From positions 1,612,001 through 1,676,000 of the forward strand of contig CAWJFT010000001.1 of NCBI GenBank assembly GCA_963842235.1: DNA of 64,000 nucleotides, written 5' to 3'. Every line of letters begins with the position of its first letter. Positions within the stretch are counted from its first letter, which is position 1. This document shows, piece by piece, positions 42,119 to 50,364 of this stretch. The notes under the pieces were generated by a model. That model was not told the DNA's origin. It did no database searches and saw only the letters and a program-made list of their open reading frames with translations. Source of the stretch: JACDAN01 sp963842235. GTDB taxonomy: Bacteria > Actinomycetota > Thermoleophilia > Gaiellales > Gaiellaceae. The translations under genes and the position numbers were made by a program.

Positions 42119-43896
42119 GGAATCTCCGCCCTCACGCGAGTTCCGCCTCCGCGTGGCGTCCAGACGCGCAGCCGGCCGTTCAGCGCCTCGACTCGATCCG
42201 CGAGGCCGCGGAGACCGGAGCCGCGCTCGCTGTCGGCTCCCCCGATGCCGTCGTCGACGATCTCCAGCACCAGCTCGTCGTGTTCCTTGACGACGTCGAT
42301 GCGAGCCGTCGTCGCCTGCGCGTGCTTGGCGATGTTCGCGAGGCTCTCCGCAACCACGTAGTACGCGGCCACCTCCAGTGGCTCTGGAAGCCGCCCGTCG
42401 ATCTCGACCCGCAAGTCCACTGGCACGGGCGCCCGGGCAGCGAGCTGCTCGAGCGCAGACGGCCAAACCGTGCCCGCTAACGACCGCCGGATGAATACCG
42501 CGTGCGATCTCGCGCAGCTCGTTCAGCGACGCCGCGATCTCGCGCCGTGCCTGATCGATTCCGGTCTTGACCTCTGGATCGCCGTTGATCCTGCCCTCTC
42601 AGCAGGCTGAGGTTGAGCGACAGCGCGATCAGCCGCTGCTGCGCGCCGTCGTGGAGGTTGCGTTCGAGCAGCTGCCGCTCGTTCTGCGCCGCCTCGACGA
42701 TGCGAGCCCGCGAGCCTCTCAGCTCCTCCAAGCGCGCTCGCAGGTCGGCATGGAGCCGCCCGTTTTCGAGCGCGATACCGGCTGCCGCGCGGACTGAGTC
42801 GAGCAACTCGGGCTCGTCCTCCAGCGCCGGATCGTGGATCAGGGCCGCGACATGCTCGCCGCCCCGATCGATCAGCGTCGTCGCCCGTCCGTCCAGGTCT
42901 TGCAGCTCCACCGGCTGCCCCAGACGATCGGCGTAGCACTCGTAGTCGGGCAGCCAGTAGGCGAGCTGCAGCGAGGGGTCGCCGAGCGCGCGGGCAAGGG
43001 AATCACGCAGGTCGTCCGGAGCGGGCTCGGCTCCGGAGCTCGAGGAACGAGGTCACCCACGGCCGATCGCGCGAGCCGCGCTTTCAGCAGCGCAGCGAGA
43101 AACACGAGCGGTGCGAGACTCAAGGTCGCGAACGTGGCCCACCGGATCTCCCGAACCGCGGGCCAGTCGAATGCCGCGAAGACGTAGAGGACACGCGATC
43201 ATCACGAGCCCGAGGGCAAACGCATCGACGACGAGAACGCGAGAGCGGCGCAGCGTCCCGCGTCGCCGGCGGCGCAAGACGAGGACGCCGACGGCGGCGA
43301 GGCAAAAGGCGCTCATCGTCAGGAGTGACACGCGGAGCGTCAGCAGCGCTGCATCTTCGTTGGCGGTGATCTCTAAGAGGTTGTGCGGGCCGAAGAAGCC
43401 GAACGTCATGCGGGTCACCTGCAAGACGATCGCCGCGAGCGTACGCGCTCGCGACCAGGACACGCTCGAACCGGTCACGGAGGTGTCCCGAGGGGAACGC
43501 GAGGAACACGTGCATGAAAAGGACCGGTGGAAGGAGATCGAACGCTTGGCCGAGGGTGAACGTGAGATCGTTCGTCGTCCACGAAAGCGTCGAGACGAAG
43601 TTCGCGAATCCCGCCGCGACCATCAGGGGGCCAAACCGGCTGTCCGGCCTTCTCCACCACGCGAAGAGGCCGCACAGGACGTAGGACACCGTCAGCCATT
43701 TCGCGAGCAGCGCGACGACGAGGGGCTCGCCGAGCGCGGCCCCCACCAGAGGATTGCGCAGCGCCGAGACAAACGAGTACGTCGCCGCGCCGCAACCGAC
43801 GACGGCGATCGTCCACAGCGTGAGCAGGCTCGGCGGCGCACGCGCGGCGCGCGGTTCGATCTCAAGCCGGGCTGGGATCGGGACGGCCGTGCCGGC
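42109..43896 (-). pseudogene. Membrane histidine kinase (LiaS/NarX-like) broken by several frameshifts
   Basis: Pieces in order from the 5' end: VPIPARLEIEPRAARAPPS and LTLWTIAVVGCGAATYSFVS (first helix), WLTVSYVLCGLFAWWRRPDS, DLLPPVLFMHVFLAFPSGHL, MTFGFFGPHNLLEITAN, LVVDAFALGLVMIA, ALLKARLARSAVGDLV, then GAF-like MELQDLDGRATTLID and LERNLHDGAQQRLIALSLNL (phospho-His), and VVAESLANIAKHAQATTARI and DDGIGGADSERGSGLRGLAD (ATPase). Each neighbour is in a different frame, so about five or more indels are present. The start is uncertain because no clear start codon remains. Confidence 0.65.
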
Positions 43897-44021
43897 TACC
43901 TCCGTTCAGTCGGGGTCCCCCGAACATACTCCTGAACTCAGCGCGCTTCTACGGATACGGCGTTTTTGCAGATTCCTTCCAGGGTACGAAGGCCAAAGAA
44001 GGCAAACGAAGGGAGATCACC

Positions 44022-44457
44022 GTGGGCAAGCAGGTTCGGGATGCCATGACGCCGGGCGTTCGCTCGGTCGCGCCGAGCGACTCCGTCACGGAAGCCGCCC
44101 AGGCGATGAAAGAGCAGGACGTCGGTTCGCTGCCGGTCGTCGAGGGCGAACAGGCTGGTCGGGATCGTCACCGACCGCGACATCGTCGTCCGAGCGGTGG
44201 CCGAGCGGGTCGATCCACAGACGCTCAAGGTGGCCGACGTCGCCTCGGGCGATCTCGTCACCGTCGAGCCCGACGAGGATCTTGACGATGCGCTTGCTCT
44301 GATGGGGCGCCACCGCGTCCGGCGACTGCCCGTCGTCGAGAACGGCCGGCTCGTCGGGGTCGTCGCACAGGCGGATGTCGCGCTCGCGGCGAGCGAGAAG
44401 GATGCGGGCGCGATGCTCGAGGGCATCTCGCAGCCGGCGTCCACTCCGCGGGAGTAG
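44022..44457 (+). CDS. Paired CBS-domain protein, one-base frameshift near 44153
   Basis: From the GTG at 44022, GKQVRDAMTPGVRSVAPSDS and EQDVGSLPVVEGEQ form the first half of a CBS domain. One extra base after CAG at about 44153 shifts the frame; LVGIVTDRDIVVRAVAERVD follows, then the second CBS domain, VADVASGDLVTVEPDEDLDD, HRVRRLPVVENGRLVGVVAQ. The total 436 bp is one base over a multiple of three. Two CBS domains alone usually sense AMP/ATP. GGGAG lies before the start. Next gene is 2 bp away. Confidence 0.8.
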
Positions 44458-44459
44458 CC

Positions 44460-44693
44460 GTGGCCGTCTGCGAAGTCTGCGGCAACGAGTACGACAAGAC
44501 GTTCGAGCTCCGGTTGGCCGGCGAGACGCACGTCTTCGACAGCTTCGAGTGCGCGATCCACGCCGTGGCGCCGATCTGCGAGCACTGCGGCTGCCGGGTC
44601 ATCGGCCACGGCGTGGAAGCCCAGGGCCGGATCTTCTGCTGCGTCCACTGCGCGTCGGCGTCCGGCGTCGAGGGCCTCGCCGATCGCGCCTGA
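44460..44693 (+). CDS. Small Cys-rich metal-binding protein
   Basis: A 77-residue protein with nine Cys and three His: CEVCGNEYDKTFEL at the N-terminus, FECAIHAVAP, CEHCGCRVIGHGVEAQG and FCCVHCASASG. The second half resembles the Cys-rich layout of bacterial metallothioneins; the first resembles a zinc ribbon. No catalytic motif is seen. Two bases separate it from the CBS gene and 1 bp from the next, so the three are probably one operon with a stress-response or metal-handling role. Confidence 0.7.
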   Translation: MAVCEVCGNEYDKTFELRLAGETHVFDSFECAIHAVAPICEHCGCRVIGHGVEAQGRIFCCVHCASASGVEGLADRA

Positions 44694-44694
44694 G

Positions 44695-45243
44695 ATGGCG
44701 CCGACGAACCTCCTCATCGTCGCGCTCGAGCCGATCTCCGACCGCGAGCTGGAGTCGGCGATCGAGGCACGGAAGCAGCAAGGTGACGTCAACGTGCACG
44801 TCGTCGCTCCGGCGGTGACCGCCGGGCGGTTCGAGTGGCTCACGGGCGCCGACGACGACGCGCGGGCCGAAGCCGAAGAGGTCGCCGAGCACACTGCCGA
44901 GGCGGTCCCAGCGGAAGCTGACACCGAGGTCGGGGAGCCCGATCCCCTGTTGGCGGTGCAGGACGCGCTCGCGCTCTTCCCGGCCGACGAGATTCTGGTC
45001 GCGGGAACTCCTGACGAGAAGCTGGAAGCGGGGCTCCGCGATCTCGGCGTGCCGGTCACGAACGTGGACGGCCGAGGCGAGGCCGCGGAAGGCGAGGCGG
45101 CCGCGGTCGACTACGCGCGCGATGTCACGCAGGGACGGAGCACCGAGACGCCGTTCGTCGTCGTCGGCACCGTGGGCGCGGTCCTCCTCGGCCTCGTCGT
45201 CCTCTTCAGCCTGATCGCCTTCCTCGTCATCTGGCTCGTGTAG
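44695..45243 (+). CDS. USP-like protein with C-terminal membrane anchor
   Basis: A 182-residue protein. LLIVALEPISDRELESAIEA and a ALFPADEILVAGTPDEKLEAGL block resemble the strand/helix pattern of a universal-stress-like fold. An acidic Ala/Glu-rich insert lies between them (AEAEEVAEHTAEAVPAEAD). Residues about 155-182 form a single hydrophobic anchor, VVVGTVGAVLLGLVVLFSL. No ATP-binding loop is certain. It is the last gene of the CBS / Cys-rich operon and followed by a hairpin terminator. Confidence 0.6.
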   Translation: MAPTNLLIVALEPISDRELESAIEARKQQGDVNVHVVAPAVTAGRFEWLTGADDDARAEAEEVAEHTAEAVPAEADTEVGEPDPLLAVQDALALFPADEILVAGTPDEKLEAGLRDLGVPVTNVDGRGEAAEGEAAAVDYARDVTQGRSTETPFVVVGTVGAVLLGLVVLFSLIAFLVIWLV

Positions 45244-45246
45244 CGC

Positions 45247-45276
45247 GACGCGGGGCGGCCGGAGCCACCCCGCGTC
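45247..45276. terminator. Bidirectional terminator-like hairpin
   Basis: GACGCGGGG (45247-45255) and CCCCGCGTC (45268-45276) form a 9-bp stem, extended inward by GGC-CGGA-GCC. It lies between the convergent USP-like gene and the small secreted-protein gene. No U-tract on either strand, as is common in high-GC actinomycetes. Confidence 0.6.
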
Positions 45277-45285
45277 ACGCGCTGG

Positions 45286-45579
45286 CTAGAGGTCGGGAGA
45301 TCCCGAACCGTCCGAGTTGCCCTGGGGCGCGCCGAAGCCGTCGGAAGGACCGGCTCCGCCGGAGCCTCCGCGGCCCTCCGGACAGTCGTCCCTCGAGGGA
45401 GCCTGGCCGTTGTCTTGGATGAGCGCCGGGGCGTTCCCCGTCGAATCGTTCGAGGACGACCCGCCGGCCGCGAAAGCGCCGGTCGCCCACAGGAGCAGGA
45501 CAGCGGCCACGGCCACGACCGCGCCCACCGTTAGCAGCGGGCGGAGGTCGACCTTGCGTGCTTCCTCCACGTCTTTCAC
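45286..45579 (-). CDS. Small membrane-anchored or secreted Ser/Gly-rich protein
   Basis: A 97-residue protein from the GTG at 45577-45579 (GGGGG upstream). One hydrophobic segment, LLTVGAVVAVAAVLLLWATG (about 15-34), is followed by a low-complexity tail rich in Ser, Gly, Asn and Asp with one Cys. It follows the VWA gene by 20 bp on the same strand and is probably in the MoxR operon. No family recognised. Confidence 0.55.
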   Translation of the reverse strand: MKDVEEARKVDLRPLLTVGAVVAVAAVLLLWATGAFAAGGSSSNDSTGNAPALIQDNGQAPSRDDCPEGRGGSGGAGPSDGFGAPQGNSDGSGSPDL

Positions 45580-45598
45580 CCCCTTTCGTCGTGATCGC

Positions 45599-46567
45599 TC
45601 ACGGGATCCGCCCGAACCACAGGGCGGAGAGGCTGCCGCCGAGCAGGAGAAGCACGGCGCCCCCCGCGGCGAATGCCGCGGTCAGCTCGCGCTTTTCGTC
45701 CTTGTACGAGACCTGCGAGCCGATCTGGTCGTAGACCGCCTCGAGGTCGGCCTCGGTCGGGGCCTCGAAGTAGCGCCCGCCGGTCTCTTGCGCGATCGTC
45801 CTCAGCGTGTCTCGATCGGGAGGGACGGCGTAGGTCTCGGTCTGGCCGAGATCGTTTGTGATCTCGGCCGTGCCGGAATCGGTGCCGAGCGCGATCGTGT
45901 AGATCGGCACGCCCGTCTTCTTCACGTCGTCGAGGACGTTGAGCGGCTCGCTGCCCGTTGAGTTCGCTCCGTCGGAGAGCAGGAGCACCGCAAAGAGCGG
46001 CTTCCCGCCCGAGAGCTTCTTCTGCTCTTCGGGATCGGGCGCCAAATCGACGGACGTGACTATCGCGTCGCCGAGCGCCGTTCCCACGTCGCCTTCGATG
46101 GACGCGAGCGATGAGCGCACGGCGTCCTGGTCGTCCGTCGGCTCTTCCAGGACCTGCACCGAGCTCGAGAACGAGACGAGGCCGGTGCGGAAGCGGTCCG
46201 GGAGGCGGTCGAGGAAGGAGGAAGCCGCCGACTTGGCCGCGTCGAGCCGGGTCGGCGCGACATCGGTGGCCGTCATCGACGCCGAGCTGTCCATCGTGAG
46301 CACGACGGTGGCGTCATCGCGGGGCACCGCGACGACGGCCTGGGGCCGTGCCATCGCGACGATGAGCGCGGCGAGCGCGGCGAGGACGAGCGCGGCGGGA
46401 ATGTGGCGCCGGCGCCCCGGCGATGCGTCGACCACGTTCGCGAGGAGATCGAGGTTGGTGAAGCGGGCCGCGTACTTGATCCGCCGCCGCTGCACGAGCC
46501 AGTAGCCGACGAGCGCGACCGGGATCAGCAGCAGGCCCCAGAGGATGAATGGGCTTGCGAAGCTCAT
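45599..46567 (-). CDS. VWA-domain membrane protein (BatA-like)
   Basis: A 322-residue protein. N-terminal FILWGLLLIPVALVGYWLVQ and RRHIPAALVLAALAALIVAMA are membrane segments; VVLTMDSSASMTATDVAPTR contains the MIDAS DxSxS motif (about residue 90), with TALGDAIVTSVDLA and VLLLSDGANSTG completing the metal site. A C-terminal helix, AAFAAGGAVLLLLGGSLSAL, anchors it. In MoxR/DUF58 operons these proteins act in metal insertion or cell-envelope stress. It overlaps the DUF58 gene by 4 bp. Confidence 0.92.
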   Translation of the reverse strand: MSFASPFILWGLLLIPVALVGYWLVQRRRIKYAARFTNLDLLANVVDASPGRRRHIPAALVLAALAALIVAMARPQAVVAVPRDDATVVLTMDSSASMTATDVAPTRLDAAKSAASSFLDRLPDRFRTGLVSFSSSVQVLEEPTDDQDAVRSSLASIEGDVGTALGDAIVTSVDLAPDPEEQKKLSGGKPLFAVLLLSDGANSTGSEPLNVLDDVKKTGVPIYTIALGTDSGTAEITNDLGQTETYAVPPDRDTLRTIAQETGGRYFEAPTEADLEAVYDQIGSQVSYKDEKRELTAAFAAGGAVLLLLGGSLSALWFGRIP

Positions 46568-47487
46568 CGCCGCCTCCTTCCGATGAACACGGCGAAGGAA
46601 CGAAGCCAGTCGCCGGCCGTGGAGAGGACGACGTGCGGCACGCCGAGCGACGCCAGCTCACGCGCCAGGTCGGCCCGCTCGGCGTCGGCCGTCTCGGCGA
46701 ACCGCTCGCGCAGGCGGCGGCGTCCCGTATCGACGTGAAGCTTGCGGCCCGTTTCCGGATCGACCAGCCAAACATGGCCGACGTCGGGAAGCTCTTGCTC
46801 CCGCGGGTCGCGGATCTCGACTGCGACGACGGCGTGCCGCGAGGCCAACCGGAGCAGAGGCGTGCGCCAGTCGCGCGGGCCGCGGAAGTCGGACACCACG
46901 ACCGCCAGGGAGCGCTGCCGCGCGACCCGGGCAACTTGCGTCAGGGCGGTGCCGATCGACGTCGGGCCAACCCGTTCCGTCTCCGGATCCCGACGGACTG
47001 CCAGCAGCACGCCGAGCAGCCCCACGCGCCCCTGGCGTGGGCGCAGCATCAGGGACGTCGTTCCGCCGAAGGTGGCGACGCCGATGCGGTTTCCGCGCCG
47101 CGACGCGACGTGGCCGACGGCGACCGCGACGCCCTCGGCGACGTCCCACTTCCGCCGGTCGGCGGTCCCGAACCGCATAGACGGCGAGATGTCGAGCAGC
47201 ACCCAGGACGTCAGCGCGCGCTCGGCGACGTCCACGCGGACCTGCACCTCGCCGGATCGCGCGGTCGCGTTCCAGTCGATGCGGCGCACGTCGTCGCCCG
47301 GCTCCCACTCGCGGATCTGCGCGAGCTCCGTGCCGACGCCGAGGGCGGCGGTGCGATGCTCGCCCGCGAGCAGGCCGTCGATTCTCCGCCCGATCTTCAG
47401 GTCGAGCGCGCGCAGAAGCCCTTCCGGAAGAGGGCCGGGGCCCGGGCTCTCCGGCGTGCGCTCGCGGCCGAGAACCGCAGCGCTCAC
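46564..47487 (-). CDS. DUF58 domain-containing protein
   Basis: A 307-residue protein with the DUF58 signature RTAALGVGTELAQIREWEPGDDVRRIDWNATAR (core EWEPGDDVRRIDWNATAR at about 57-74) and TSWVLLDISPSMRFG, a MIDAS-like VWA strand. It acts with MoxR ATPases and VWA proteins in assembly of metal or envelope complexes. ATGA overlap with MoxR upstream and VWA downstream. Confidence 0.92.
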   Translation of the reverse strand: MSAAVLGRERTPESPGPGPLPEGLLRALDLKIGRRIDGLLAGEHRTAALGVGTELAQIREWEPGDDVRRIDWNATARSGEVQVRVDVAERALTSWVLLDISPSMRFGTADRRKWDVAEGVAVAVGHVASRRGNRIGVATFGGTTSLMLRPRQGRVGLLGVLLAVRRDPETERVGPTSIGTALTQVARVARQRSLAVVVSDFRGPRDWRTPLLRLASRHAVVAVEIRDPREQELPDVGHVWLVDPETGRKLHVDTGRRRLRERFAETADAERADLARELASLGVPHVVLSTAGDWLRSFAVFIGRRRR

Positions 47488-48497
47488 GCCGCGCGCTCCA
47501 CGATGTCGAGCTCCGGCATCGGGACGACTTCGAGCACCGAGTCGACGATCGACTCCGGCCCGACTTCGGCAGCGAGCGCCTCGTAGCTGAGAACGATGCG
47601 GTGCTGCAATGCGTCGCGCGCGAGCTCCTGTACGTCCTGCGGCAGCACGTAGTCCCGGCCACGGAGCAGGGCGAGCGCACGGGAGGCGGCCATGAGCGAG
47701 ATCGGCCCGCGTGGGCTGGCGCCGAAGGAGATGTAGGCCTTCAAATCGGGTCGTCCGATCGACTCCGGGTCTCGCGTCGCGCAGGCGATCTGCACCGCGT
47801 ACCGTGAGAGCGCAGGGTCGACGTAGACCTCCTTCACCGCCGCGCGCAGCGACATCAGCTCGTCGAGCTCGATGAGCGAGCGAACCTCGGCCAGGCCGGC
47901 AAGCGTGCGCTCCACGACGGTCAGCTCGTCCTCCGGCTCGGGATAGCCGACGACGACCTTGAGCATGAAGCGGTCGACCTGGGCCTCCGGCAGCGGATAC
48001 GTCCCCTCGGACTCGATCGGGTTCTGCGTCGCCATCACGAGGAAGGGGCTCGGCGCGGCGAAGGTCTCCTTGCCGATCGTGACCTGGCGCTCCTGCATCA
48101 CTTCGAGCAGGGCGGACTGCACCTTCGCGGGCGCCCGGTTGATCTCGTCGGCGAGGAGGAAGTTGCAGAAGACCGGCCCGAGGTCGATGTCGAACTCGCC
48201 GTCGTGGGGCCGGTACACCCGCGTGCCGACGAGGTCGCTGGGCATCAGGTCCGGCGTGAACTGGATGCGGTTGAACGTGCCGCCCAGGACCTGCGCCGTG
48301 GTCTTGATGGTGAGCGTCTTCGCGAGTCCCGGAACGCCTTCGATCAGCAGGTGGCCGTCTGCGAGCAGGCAGACGAGCACCCGCTCCAGCATCGTGTCCT
48401 GGCCCGCGATGACGCGCTTGATCTCGTAGAGCGCGCGCTCAAGCGGCTCCTGGCGAGCGTCCGGTTCGGGGCTCGCGACTGACAGTTCGTCGGGCAT
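47484..48497 (-). CDS. MoxR-family AAA+ ATPase
   Basis: A 337-residue ATPase from the ATG at 48495-48497 with AGGAG upstream. LIEGVPGLAKTLTIKTTAQV gives the Walker A (GVPGLAKT, about 56-63), NFLLADEINRAPAKVQSALLEVM the Walker B with Glu, FLVMATQNPIESEGTYPLPEAQVDRF sensor 1 and arginine-finger region. MoxR proteins act as chaperones for VWA-domain partners. First gene of a four-gene operon with DUF58, VWA and a small secreted protein. Confidence 0.94.
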   Translation of the reverse strand: MPDELSVASPEPDARQEPLERALYEIKRVIAGQDTMLERVLVCLLADGHLLIEGVPGLAKTLTIKTTAQVLGGTFNRIQFTPDLMPSDLVGTRVYRPHDGEFDIDLGPVFCNFLLADEINRAPAKVQSALLEVMQERQVTIGKETFAAPSPFLVMATQNPIESEGTYPLPEAQVDRFMLKVVVGYPEPEDELTVVERTLAGLAEVRSLIELDELMSLRAAVKEVYVDPALSRYAVQIACATRDPESIGRPDLKAYISFGASPRGPISLMAASRALALLRGRDYVLPQDVQELARDALQHRIVLSYEALAAEVGPESIVDSVLEVVPMPELDIVERAA

Positions 48498-48608
48498 CGG
48501 GTGGATCTCCTCTCGGTGTCTCGCGTGAGGGAGCCAGGAAACCGGCGAGGGCTGGGGAGACCCTGAGAAACCGCTGAGAGTTCGATGTGAGAGCGAGCTG
48601 GGAGTGCG

Positions 48609-49133
48609 CTAATAGCCGTATCCGCCCGATTGCGACCCCTGGCCGGCGACCTGGTTCCCAGCCCGGGACAGCGCGAACCAGCCGCCGCCGAACGCTGTCA
48701 AGCCTTGTCCGTTCGTGTCGCCGGGCTTTTGGTCACCTTCGTAGAGGTAGAGCGGGTGACCGTTGTAGGTGACCTGTCGAGCTCGGGGGGAACGCGTCGT
48801 GGTTCCGACCATCGACGCAGTGGCGCCGCTGCCGACCGTCGGCTTCCCGTTCGCCAGAAGCGGTGGCCAGGCCGCCGCACAGGCGCCTGTGCACGCGCTC
48901 TTGCTCCCGGAGTCCTTCTGGAACAGGTAGAGGGTGCGGCCCTTCATGTTGACGAGGATGTTCCCGAGGTCGCTATTTGCGACGCCGACCGTTGCCGGCT
49001 GTCCGTTCGCAGTCTTCGGGGCCGCCTGCGCGCTGGAGCTGCTGTCGCTGCTGCCGCAGCCGACGACCGCCAGCGCCGCGAGCAGCACCACCGCTGCGCC
49101 GGCGAGTGAGGTCATTGGTCTGGTGTAGGTCAT
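48609..49133 (-). CDS. COG4315-type secreted lipoprotein with Y-x-F-x-x-D repeats
   Basis: A 174-residue protein from the ATG at 49131-49133 (AAAGGAG upstream). The leader TSLAGAAVVLLAALAVVGCGSS ends in a lipobox with Cys26. NILVNMKGRTLYLFQKDSGSKSACTGACAAAWPPLLANGKP carries the family motif YLFxKD and the Cys pair; a second copy, VTYNGHPLYLYEGDQKPGDTNGQ, follows. The family is of unknown function, often linked to redox or copper. A paralogue lies at 54178-54687. Confidence 0.9.
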   Translation of the reverse strand: MTYTRPMTSLAGAAVVLLAALAVVGCGSSDSSSSAQAAPKTANGQPATVGVANSDLGNILVNMKGRTLYLFQKDSGSKSACTGACAAAWPPLLANGKPTVGSGATASMVGTTTRSPRARQVTYNGHPLYLYEGDQKPGDTNGQGLTAFGGGWFALSRAGNQVAGQGSQSGGYGY

Positions 49134-49299
49134 GCTCGCTCCTTTGGTCGAGGCGATCTGCCATCGGGCCGAACGATTGCCCGCGCGAGGCCGGCTGTCA
49201 TCGAGGCCAGCAGCGATCTGAGTACCCCCGGTAGCCGCTCTCTTCGGTTTCCGGCTAGCTGTAATGCGCTCAAGGCGCAGTAGGTGCAAGGCTGATCGG

Positions 49300-49680
49300 A
49301 TGCCGGACCGCGTCCTGATCGTCGATGACAGCCGCTCCTTTCTCGAGGCCGCGTCGGCGCTTCTCGAGCGGGAGGGTCTAACCGTCGTGGGCATCGCTTC
49401 GTCGAGCGCCGAAGCAGTCGGGCACGCTGAAACGCTTCGACCGGACGTCGTCCTGGTCGACGTCTTCCTGGGAGGAGAAAGCGGCCTCGAGCTTGCGCGG
49501 CGCCTGGTCGAGGACGGTCCGAGCGATGGACCTACGGTGATCCTGATCTCGACGCACGCCGAGGCTGACTTTGCTGACCTGATCGCCGCAAGCCCCGCGG
49601 CCGGCTTCCTTCCGAAGGTGGAGCTGTCGGCTAGCTCGATCCGTCGGATCGTCGACGGCCGCTTGCGCGGGCGGGTCTAA
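49300..49680 (+). CDS. Single-domain response regulator (receiver only)
   Basis: A 126-residue receiver from the ATG at 49300. DRVLIVDDSRSFLEAASALLERE gives the acidic pair, LRPDVVLVDVFLGGESGLELA the phospho-Asp, VILISTHAE the Thr/Ser switch, and GFLPKVELSASSIRRIVDG the Lys. No output domain follows, so it passes signals by protein contact. It is convergent with the LuxR-type regulator by 4 bp and probably works with the kinase at 50365. Confidence 0.88.
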   Translation: MPDRVLIVDDSRSFLEAASALLEREGLTVVGIASSSAEAVGHAETLRPDVVLVDVFLGGESGLELARRLVEDGPSDGPTVILISTHAEADFADLIAASPAAGFLPKVELSASSIRRIVDGRLRGRV

Positions 49681-50336
49681 CGAGCGTCAAGGAAGGTGAT
49701 CACTGCCAGAACGCGTCGCTGATCCTCCTCCGTCGACGGTAACCGGAGCTTCATGAGGATGCTGTGCACGTGCTTCTCGACCGTCCCTTCCGTGATCCAG
49801 AGCCGATGGGCGATGCCGGCGTTCGAGCGGCCCTCGGCCATCAGCGAGAGCACCTCGCGCTCGCGCGGCGACAGGACGTCGAGCGGGTCTTCGGCACGGC
49901 GGGCGGCGATCAGCTCCTGCACGAGCGCGGGGTCTACGACCGATCCTCCCCTCACGATCCGCCCGAGCGTCTCGATGAACTCGTCCACGTCCGTGACGCG
50001 GCTCTTCAGCAGGTAGCCGCTGCGCTCGCCGCTCGCGAGCAGCTCGGTCGCCCGCTCCACCTGGACGTGTGCAGTCAGTACGACGATCGCCGTGTCCGGA
50101 AACTCTTCACGGATCGAGGACGCAGCGTCGAGGCCTTCGCTCGTGTGGGTGGGCGGCATCCGGATGTCGACGATTACGAGCTCGGGTCGATGCTCGCGAA
50201 CGAGCGCTACGAGCTCGGAAGCGTTGCCAGACTGGCCGACAACCTCGAAGTCCGAGCGCTCGAGCAATCCGGCCAGACCCTCGCGGAGGAGGACGTCATC
50301 GTCGGCGAGCACGACCCGAGTGCGGCTCGTGGTCAC
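49677..50336 (-). CDS. NarL/LuxR-family response regulator
   Basis: A 219-residue regulator from the GTG at 50334-50336. Receiver: RVVLADDDVLLREGLAGLLER, RPELVIVDIRMPPTHTSEGL (phospho-Asp), VVLTAHVQVE and GYLLKSRVTDVDEF. Output: LSPREREVLSLMAEGRSNAGIAHRLWITEGTVEKHVHSILMKL (helix-turn-helix). It is divergent from the triple-GAF kinase, with only about 10-28 bp between starts, so the two are probably a pair. It resembles the broken regulator at 41471-42118. Confidence 0.93.
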   Translation of the reverse strand: MTTSRTRVVLADDDVLLREGLAGLLERSDFEVVGQSGNASELVALVREHRPELVIVDIRMPPTHTSEGLDAASSIREEFPDTAIVVLTAHVQVERATELLASGERSGYLLKSRVTDVDEFIETLGRIVRGGSVVDPALVQELIAARRAEDPLDVLSPREREVLSLMAEGRSNAGIAHRLWITEGTVEKHVHSILMKLRLPSTEEDQRRVLAVITFLDAR

Positions 50337-50364
50337 ACCCGCGATTATGGGCTACCGTGGCGTG

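Noticed and set aside
43936..44021. Possible small gene between the kinase remnant and the CBS gene
   Set aside because: Too short, with no start codon and ribosome-binding site that fits; treated as the 5' leader of the CBS gene.
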